Origin: Candidatus Bathyarchaeota archaeon
GTDB taxonomy: Archaea; Thermoproteota; Bathyarchaeia; 40CM-2-53-6
Length of the DNA: 18,385 bases
Reading direction: 5' to 3'
Assembly: GCA_005884605.1 (NCBI GenBank)
Contig: VBBE01000086.1
Span: 1-18,385, forward strand
Shown: in pieces, positions 13,873 to 18,385 of the stretch
Layout: each line of letters starts with the position of its first letter
How positions within the stretch are numbered: position 1 is the first letter of the stretch
Translations under genes and position numbers: made by a program
Notes under the pieces: model-generated
The model's database searches: none
Seen by the model: the letters and a program-made list of their open reading frames with translations, nothing else
What the model was told of the DNA's origin: nothing

Positions 13873-14504
13873 TGAGCGTGTTGTCGACGGAAGACGGGAA
13901 GAAACTTCTGGGGATTGCACGGCAAGCAATCGCCGATCATCTCGAAGGAAGAAGCATCGACCTAACCTCCAATGAAGGTTTAGAGGCAAGCGTCCCGAGA
14001 GGAGTGTTCGTTACACTATTTGACGAAGTGCTGGGCCGAGGGCTACGAGGGTGCATTGGCAACCCGTTCCCGAAGGCATCTTTGCTCACCGAGACGGTGC
14101 ATTGTGCGATCGAGGCAGCCACAAGGGATCCGAGATTTGACCCCCTACGACTTGACGAGTTCAAGCAGAGGATTACGGTGGAGGTAACGGTGCTTTCGCC
14201 ACTTGAACATATCATAGTCAAGAATCCCCTGGATTTGCCCTTGAACGTAGAGGTTGGACGGGACGGTTTGTTAATAGAAGGTGCTGGAACAAGGGGGCTA
14301 CTCTTGCCCCAAGTCGCGGTAGACGAGGGTTTCGATGCAGAAGAGTTTCTCAACCAGTGTTGTTTGAAGGCCGGGCTATTGCCAGATGCCTGGATGACTC
14401 ATGGTGTGAGGGTTGCTCGATTCCAAGGGCAGATCTTTTCAGAGGAAGCACCAGGAGGGCGAGTGTTCGAACGGAAGCTAGGAGTAGCAGGACATAGGGG
14501 TTGA
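13869..14504 (+). CDS. AMMECR1 domain protein
   Basis: A 211-residue protein almost entirely made of the AMMECR1 domain, which is conserved from archaea to humans. The family hallmark LRGCIGNPFP is at about residues 60-69, followed by AIEAATRDPRFDPL, the strand ITVEVTVLSPLE and GLLLPQVAVDEGFDAEEFL, all in the expected order. The biochemical activity of the family is not established; a redox or methyl-transfer role involving the conserved cysteine has been suggested. ATG 13869 is used because it overlaps the previous stop (ATGA). A second ATG follows directly at 13872. The open frame upstream to 13761 is shadow of the Mut7-C gene. The stop overlaps the next TTG start. Confidence 0.88.
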   Translation: MMSVLSTEDGKKLLGIARQAIADHLEGRSIDLTSNEGLEASVPRGVFVTLFDEVLGRGLRGCIGNPFPKASLLTETVHCAIEAATRDPRFDPLRLDEFKQRITVEVTVLSPLEHIIVKNPLDLPLNVEVGRDGLLIEGAGTRGLLLPQVAVDEGFDAEEFLNQCCLKAGLLPDAWMTHGVRVARFQGQIFSEEAPGGRVFERKLGVAGHRG

Positions 14505-15691
14505 GATTGTACATTGGACCTTGCGGGCTGGGCCTCGGCCATATCACTCGGTGCGATGCGATTGCCCGCGAGTTCTCGAACGAAGGTGCGGACGTATTGT
14601 TCTCATCCTATCTTGACGCCTTGGAGTATCTGAAGCGCGCCGGTTTCACCTACTTCAGCGCGATTCCCTTGTCTTTTCGAACCAGGGAGGACGGGACAAT
14701 TGATCCAAAGATGACGATGACCCAGAACGGTGTAACTGTCGGATTGTGGGGTTTCATACGCCAGCTGATAGGAGAAGTGAGGCAGATCTCAATGTTCAAG
14801 CCTCATGTTGTGATATCTGACACAAGAATCTCCACTCTCATAGCCGCTTTCATTCTGAGAAAACCTAGAATTCTGATCCTCAATCAATACTCTGTGCAGA
14901 TGCCCAAGGATAACAGAAAGCACAGGTTCGCTGATAGACCAGCGCTTTTCGCAGGAAAGATCATCTGGAAATACATTTCCGCAATGCTGGAGCTAGCGTG
15001 GGGCGTAAGCGATCTGATCATCGTCCCGGACCTCAAAGCCCCGTACACCATCTCCAGATACAATCTGGCGATCCCGCCCGGAATCAGGAGAAAGGTCCGG
15101 CTGGTCGGGCCCTTAACGCCACCCAAGCTCAAGCCTCCGAGCATCGCAAGAAGTGTTGGCGGATCTATGCCTCTGGTCTTTGCGTGCGTTAGTGGACCCG
15201 CGACCGACCGGAAATATCTTGTGAACAAGTTGACAGAAATCCTCAAGAGGTTCCCAGGTGATTACGAGCTGATTCTGAGTTGCGGCGATCCGAATGGATC
15301 GTTTGGCGGAAAGAGAATTGAAAAGCTTGTTGTTCACGAGTGGATGACGGAGCAGTCCTACTGGAGGACTTTCGAGCGGGCGGATGTCATTGTGTCACGG
15401 GCAGGCCATGAGACGATTATGAAAGCAGTGTCCGAAGGGAAGCCTCTGGTGCTGATTCCCCCACCGAATCACACGGAACAGGCGAACAATGCGAAGCGGG
15501 CGGAGGAATTAGGTGTAGCAGTTGTACTAGACCAATCTAGACTCGATGCTGCAGAGCTGGCTGGAGCGATCTCGAGAACTCTGAGGGATAACAGAGAGAA
15601 TGCAGTGAGACTGAGCGAGACGTTGGGTTCGGAAAGTGGTATTCGGGCAGTGGTTGGAGCCGTTTCCCAGCTGGTATCACCGGTTAGCTAG
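14501..15691 (+). CDS. Glycosyltransferase, GT28/MurG-like GT-B fold
   Basis: A 396-residue protein with two Rossmann-like halves. The N-terminal acceptor-side loop is IGPCGLGLGHITRCDAIARE (about 5-24), the glycine-rich loop of MurG/UGT-like transferases. The C-terminal half carries the nucleotide-sugar site: HEWMTEQSYW, ADVIVSRAGHETIMKAVSEG (about 296-315) and PLVLIPPPNHTEQANNAK. It is predicted to move a sugar from a nucleotide donor to a lipid or protein acceptor; donor and acceptor cannot be told from sequence. One moderately hydrophobic stretch (ILILNQYSV, AMLELAWG region) may touch the membrane, but there is no clear helix. The start is TTG 14501, overlapping the previous stop (TTGA), and RLYIGPCG follows at once as expected for the fold. 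It closes the overlapping five-gene run, whose other members are not glycan enzymes. Confidence 0.83.
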   Translation: MRLYIGPCGLGLGHITRCDAIAREFSNEGADVLFSSYLDALEYLKRAGFTYFSAIPLSFRTREDGTIDPKMTMTQNGVTVGLWGFIRQLIGEVRQISMFKPHVVISDTRISTLIAAFILRKPRILILNQYSVQMPKDNRKHRFADRPALFAGKIIWKYISAMLELAWGVSDLIIVPDLKAPYTISRYNLAIPPGIRRKVRLVGPLTPPKLKPPSIARSVGGSMPLVFACVSGPATDRKYLVNKLTEILKRFPGDYELILSCGDPNGSFGGKRIEKLVVHEWMTEQSYWRTFERADVIVSRAGHETIMKAVSEGKPLVLIPPPNHTEQANNAKRAEELGVAVVLDQSRLDAAELAGAISRTLRDNRENAVRLSETLGSESGIRAVVGAVSQLVSPVS

Positions 15692-15750
15692 GGCTATTCG
15701 TAATCCTTTTGCCATGGGGACGGGTTACAATATGGGTAAGAGAGATTTTC

Positions 15751-16224
15751 GTGTCTCAACAGGAAGATTTGAGCAACCTCAGGAACCTGGTCGGGGCGGA
15801 AAACGTTCTGGCTGAGTGCGCCGGCGTGAACTATACCGTTTACGTGACGGACTCGAGGCTGCTGGTGGGAAAGAGGTTTTCGACTGGAGAGAAATACGTG
15901 AACGTTCCCCATGCCGACGTGAGCACACTTGAGCTGATTACCAAGAGTCTCATCCCACCGTTGACATATTCGGTTCTTGGTGCAATAGCTGTGTTTCTGG
16001 TATGGTGGTTTCCGGGCCAGGCGAGGCTTAGCCTGCCTCAGGCACCGTTCGACTTGTTACTGATAAGTACTTTCGCCGTGTTCTTGGCGGCGGTGGTCGC
16101 TACATGGTGGAGGAGAAGGATAGCTGTGCTGAGGATAGGAATCTCAGGAACTAAGGAGCCAATCACGGTGAGGCTTGTCCCAGCCTCGAAGGCCGAAGGC
16201 GTATTCAAAGCTCTGAAGGGATAG
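15751..16224 (+). CDS. Membrane protein with PH-like N-terminal domain
   Basis: A 157-residue protein. Residues about 5-58 (LRNLVGAENVLAECAGVNYT, VYVTDSRLLVGKR, YVNVPHADVSTLEL) have the strand pattern of bacterial/archaeal PH-like domains. Two membrane helices follow (about 66-84, PLTYSVLGAIAVFLVWWF, and about 97-116, LLLISTFAVFLAAVVATWW), then a C-terminal beta-rich piece (IAVLRIGISG, EPITVRLVPAS) that could complete the PH-like fold on the same side. I choose GTG 15751 (VSQQEDLSNL) over the TTG at 15709, because the added residues MPWGRVTIWVREIF look non-conserved and no signal supports them. The gap from the glycosyltransferase stop is 59 bases, so it may be in the same transcript. The function is unknown. 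Confidence 0.68.
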   Translation: MSQQEDLSNLRNLVGAENVLAECAGVNYTVYVTDSRLLVGKRFSTGEKYVNVPHADVSTLELITKSLIPPLTYSVLGAIAVFLVWWFPGQARLSLPQAPFDLLLISTFAVFLAAVVATWWRRRIAVLRIGISGTKEPITVRLVPASKAEGVFKALKG

Positions 16225-16227
16225 CCT

Positions 16228-16410
16228 GTTCATTTCCACAAAGGGCGGTATGAACCTGGTCAGCGAACGGGCATAAGCTCCACACGGGTAGGGTCCCGAG
16301 ACTTGGGGGCCTGGCACGAAGGAAGGACGCTAGCGCATGACTGGGTGAACGTGAGATTCTCGGCGTTTCACGAAGGGCGGGGCGCGGAAAAACAGACCCC
16401 CCGCGGGGTC
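16228..16410 (+). ncRNA. Candidate structured RNA, unidentified
   Basis: Read on the + strand, nested complementary segments can be paired by eye: GTTCAT (16228-16233) with GTGAAC (16345-16350), CCTGGTCA (16255-16262) with TGACTGGG (16338-16345) using two G-U pairs, and GCG (16263-16265) with CGC (16334-16336). Inside these lie GCTCC with GGGGC and a CGGG/CCCG hairpin at 16285-16298. Two further hairpins follow: CGTGAGAT (16350-16357) with GTTTCACG (16365-16372), and the strong GACCCC-CCGC-GGGGTC (16395-16410). The first two stems compete for base 16345. I looked for RNase P, SRP and 5S signatures and found none. The strand is a guess and no promoter is clear. Confidence 0.3.
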
Positions 16411-16414
16411 ACAT

Positions 16415-16472
16415 AATAGTTAGCAGAAAAAAATAGTTAGCAAAAAGAAAGTTACAGAAAAAGAAAAGTTGC
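16415..16472. repeat. A-rich phased direct repeats
   Basis: AATAGTTAGCA occurs exactly twice (16415-16425 and 16432-16442), each followed by an A-tract. Weaker copies AGTTACA (about 16450) and AGTTGCG (about 16467) continue the series. The spacings of the AGTT element are 17, 15 and 17 bases. This could be a protein-binding array or slipped-strand expansion in non-coding DNA. Confidence 0.45.
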
Positions 16473-16628
16473 GGGAGAACAGAATTATTGGAAAATGGAA
16501 CGGTTTGCTAGCTTGAGCAATTAGGGGAGCGAAAAAGATCAATATTCTCGGTAAGCAGGCGCGCCTTTCAGGTTGAATCGATGGCATAGAATGCTTAATG
16601 GGCTGTCGGGTCCAAGCGAATCGTTGTC

Positions 16629-17411
16629 TTGAGCCGGGAGATTAAGCTGGGCGATCGGGTCCTACTGTACCAGGACGCGCGGCGCAAGTGGATTGCGAGG
16701 GTGGAGCCTGGAAGGTTTCACACGCACCGGGGCTATTTCGAGCTGGCAGATCTTGTCGGCAAGGAGTACGGTGGTTCCATTCGGACAAGCATGGGCCAGA
16801 ACCTCGCCGTGTTCAGGCCGCGCGCACTCGACATTGTCGAATCGTTTGATCGGCCCACCCAGATCTTGTATCCGAAGGATATCGGGTATGCCCTGTTTCA
16901 GCTAGGCATTGGAAACGGGGATAGCGTATTGGAGGTTGGAACTGGAAGCGGGGCTCTAACCTCTGCGTTGGCCCGGGGGATCGCTCCAGACGGCCAAGTG
17001 TTCACTTACGAGATGCGACCGGAGTTCTTGCGAGCGGCAAAGGCGAATGTCGACAAGGCGGGATTTGGCTCGCTGGTGACTTTTCACAACAAAGATCCGA
17101 CTGAGGGGTTTGACGAAACCGGCGTGAACGCAGTAGTTGTCGACCTCGGAGACCCATGGAGGATGGTGAGAGCCGCTTACGGGGCGCTGGTCGGAGGGGG
17201 GTTGCTCGCAGGCTTCACTCCCACCATAAACCAGCTTGAGAAGCTTGCAATCGCACTCCGCGAAGGAGGCTTCGTTATCCTAGAAGCGGTGGAGCTGCTT
17301 ATGCGGGAGTTCAAGACAGAGGCTGGAAAAGTAAGACCGGAGACTAGGATGATAGGACACACCGCATACGTGACAATCGCCCGAAAGCTCCTCCCAACGC
17401 CTGAAGCGTGA
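16629..17411 (+). CDS. trmI: tRNA (adenine-N1)-methyltransferase TrmI
   Basis: A SAM-dependent enzyme making 1-methyladenosine in the T-loop of tRNA (position 58; archaeal members also modify 57). It has 260 residues, typical for TrmI. The N-terminal beta domain reads LGDRVLLYQDARRKW and GRFHTHRGYFELADLVGKEY. The Rossmann core begins with TQILYPKDIGYAL, then motif I VLEVGTGSGALTSALA (about 99-114), the acidic strand end in VFTYEMRPEFL that binds the SAM ribose, and motif IV VVVDLGDPW. The C-terminus has GFVILEAVELLMREF, RPETRMIGHTAYV, usual for the family. The start is TTG 16629; no other start lies between it and the domain. Members work as tetramers. It stands alone after the non-coding stretch. 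Confidence 0.93.
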   Translation: MSREIKLGDRVLLYQDARRKWIARVEPGRFHTHRGYFELADLVGKEYGGSIRTSMGQNLAVFRPRALDIVESFDRPTQILYPKDIGYALFQLGIGNGDSVLEVGTGSGALTSALARGIAPDGQVFTYEMRPEFLRAAKANVDKAGFGSLVTFHNKDPTEGFDETGVNAVVVDLGDPWRMVRAAYGALVGGGLLAGFTPTINQLEKLAIALREGGFVILEAVELLMREFKTEAGKVRPETRMIGHTAYVTIARKLLPTPEA

Positions 17412-17415
17412 ATCA

Positions 17416-17423
17416 TCTATATA
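17416..17423 (+). promoter_or_regulatory. TATA-like box downstream of trmI
   Basis: TCTATATA begins 5 bases after the trmI stop. It would give a start site near 17447 and a leader of about 75 bases for the small membrane gene at 17523. It could also be incidental AT-rich sequence. Confidence 0.35.
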
Positions 17424-17522
17424 CGAGACTATTCGAGGAATGACCCAGCAGTTGGTGCGATAACAACGGGCACTAAGACAACGATCGCAGGAACGGAAAT
17501 ACACGATATTCTAAGGGGCCTA

Positions 17523-17705
17523 ATGGTTGTGATTGCAGGCGCGCTGATAATCCTGCCAGCGTATATTAACTACGAATCGTGGCACCGACTCAACCTCGAC
17601 ATCACGGTTTCAATGTCGATCAGCCTCACATCCTTCGCCCTCGGAATACTCATCTTCATCCTTGTCGTGGGCAAGGAAAGAATCGAGGGAACAAAGATAC
17701 CATAA
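17523..17705 (+). CDS. Small two-helix membrane protein
   Basis: A 60-residue frame starting at ATG 17523, with two hydrophobic segments (about 1-15, MVVIAGALIILPAYI, and about 31-50, SISLTSFALGILIFILVVG) separated by a polar turn NYESWHRLNLD, and a basic tail KERIEGTKIP. The strict hydrophobic/polar alternation and a TATA-like box upstream favour a real gene. The frame stays open further upstream, but no standard start codon is available there. I do not recognise a family. It lies between trmI and the oxidoreductase on the same strand. Confidence 0.5.
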   Translation: MVVIAGALIILPAYINYESWHRLNLDITVSMSISLTSFALGILIFILVVGKERIEGTKIP

Positions 17706-17747
17706 CCACTACTGCAAGACACGGAACCCTCCAAACCAGGTCAATAC

Positions 17748-17752
17748 TCTTA
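17748..17752 (+). promoter_or_regulatory. Possible TATA element for the oxidoreductase
   Basis: CTTAT, within ATACTCTTATCTTC, is 32-36 bases before ATG 17784, suitable for a nearly leaderless transcript. The match is weak. Confidence 0.25.
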
Positions 17753-17783
17753 TCTTCGTCCCGGGACCCACCGGGCGCTAGAC

Positions 17784-18385
17784 ATGAAGCAGTACGATCT
17801 GATCACGATCGGTACGGGATCGGCCATGAACATTGTCGACCCAATGATCCAAGAGAACCCGAACATTCAGGTCGCGGTCATAGACAAGGACGAGCCTGGA
17901 GGCATCTGCCTGACACGTGGTTGCATTCCTTCGAAAATATTGTTGTACCCTGCAGAACTAGTCAGAACGATCGAGAAAGCGCGTGAGCTAGGCGTAGACG
18001 CGAGGATCGCTAGTATCAATTTTCAGATGGTTATGGAGCGTATGCGGACTCTGATCAACCGGGACATTAATCAGATAAGGGAGGGTTTGTCCAGCTCGAA
18101 AAACATTGACTATTACCACTCTCCAGCAGAATTCGTTTCGCCTTACACCTTGAGAGTTGATGGAACCGAGATTACCTCCAAGATGATCTTCCTCTGCATC
18201 GGATCAAAGATCAATATCCCACCGATCAAAGGGCTTGACAAGGTCAAGTACCACACAAGCGACACGGTCCTCAAACTGACAAAGCTACCAGAGAGTATCG
18301 CAATTATCGGAGGCGGCTACATCGCTGCGGAGTACGGCCACTTCTTCTCAAGCATGGGGTCGAAGGTTACGATCATCGGGAGGAA
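17784..18385 (+). CDS. Pyridine nucleotide-disulfide oxidoreductase (dihydrolipoamide dehydrogenase-like), partial
   Basis: The first 200 codons of an FAD flavoenzyme, cut by the right edge of the window (full members are about 450-480 residues). It starts at ATG 17784: the N-terminal FAD-binding strand is YDLITIGTGSAMNIV, followed by VAVIDKDEPGGICLTRGCIP with the redox-active cysteine pair C42 and C47 (C-x4-C). Further on are IFLCIGSKINIPPIKGL (the GD/ATG-like FAD segment) and the NAD(P)-binding turn SIAIIGGGYIAAEYGHFF followed by KVTIIGR. These are the features of dihydrolipoyl dehydrogenase, mercuric reductase and mycothione reductase. The first dinucleotide motif is G-T-G-S-A rather than G-x-G-x2-G, suggesting a separate archaeal subgroup. 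Without the C-terminal His-Glu pair and partner genes the substrate disulfide cannot be named. The gene overlaps no other real gene. Confidence 0.9.
   Translation, partial: MKQYDLITIGTGSAMNIVDPMIQENPNIQVAVIDKDEPGGICLTRGCIPSKILLYPAELVRTIEKARELGVDARIASINFQMVMERMRTLINRDINQIREGLSSSKNIDYYHSPAEFVSPYTLRVDGTEITSKMIFLCIGSKINIPPIKGLDKVKYHTSDTVLKLTKLPESIAIIGGGYIAAEYGHFFSSMGSKVTIIGR

Larger units (their letters stand above)
16225..16628. other. Non-coding stretch: GC-rich nested stems, then A-rich repeats
   Basis: About 400 bases with no convincing coding frame on either strand. The left half (to about 16410) is GC-rich and rich in potential base pairing. The right half (16411-16500) is A-rich with short direct repeats. 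The last 100 bases before trmI contain GGCGCGCC and no clear TATA box at the expected place. Confidence 0.6.

Noticed and set aside
16225..16628. RNase P RNA, SRP RNA, 5S rRNA or tRNA
   Set aside because: None of their conserved elements (GAAAGUCC and ACAGAA-N4-GGCUUA for RNase P, the SRP helix-8 core, the 5S core, the tRNA T-loop) could be read on either strand.
17579..17986. Plus-strand frame of 135 residues
   Set aside because: It overlaps both the small membrane gene and the start of the oxidoreductase in another frame and is full of Arg/His/Pro, typical of a shadow.

Overview
The window looks archaeal, most likely from the TACK/Thermoproteota side (a Bathyarchaeia- or Nitrososphaeria-like lineage is my inference). 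The grounds are a RadA recombinase, an archaeal-type TrmI tRNA methyltransferase, an AMMECR1 protein, an Lrp/AsnC regulator carrying a TRASH metal-sensing domain, TATA-like boxes at promoter distance, and frequent TTG/GTG starts. No rRNA, tRNA, CRISPR array, transposase or integrase was seen.

Layout, left to right. (1) 157-2430: an MFS transporter (+) and a HypE/AIR-synthase-like protein (-) converge with no bases between their stop codons. (2) 2560-4601, all on the minus strand: an intact Lrp-TRASH regulator, then an 18-bp palindrome of the TACA-N2-TGTA 'cop box' kind, then a decayed YHS-type heavy-metal P-type ATPase. The ATPase has an in-frame TGA and is cut off before its phosphorylation domain, where a different small membrane-protein frame takes over. 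(3) 4744-6294 (-): a FlgO/TolB-like plus TPR protein with no obvious input domain, followed by a gene-poor stretch. (4) 6633-9411 (-): three consecutive genes for small two-helix membrane proteins, two of them with long Pro/Ser-rich cytoplasmic-type tails. The first two share a W-L-x3-Y-F-Y-x-V-Y signature, and the middle one appears frameshifted. (5) 9612-11040 (+): radA and a small conserved-looking partner with an internal repeat. A small EMC6-like membrane protein faces them on the minus strand. (6) 11479-15691 (+): a tightly overlapping run of CBS/zinc-ribbon protein, dihydroorotase, Mut7-C protein, AMMECR1 protein and GT28-like glycosyltransferase, followed by a small PH-like membrane protein. 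(7) 16225-16628: a non-coding stretch with nested stems (possible structured RNA) and A-rich phased repeats. (8) 16629-18385 (+): trmI, a tiny membrane protein, and the first 200 codons of a pyridine nucleotide-disulfide oxidoreductase cut by the window edge.

The parts most worth a second look are the metal-resistance locus, where regulator and operator persist while the pump is dead, the three-gene membrane cluster next to radA, and the possible structured RNA ahead of trmI. No known defence or mobile system was recognised.
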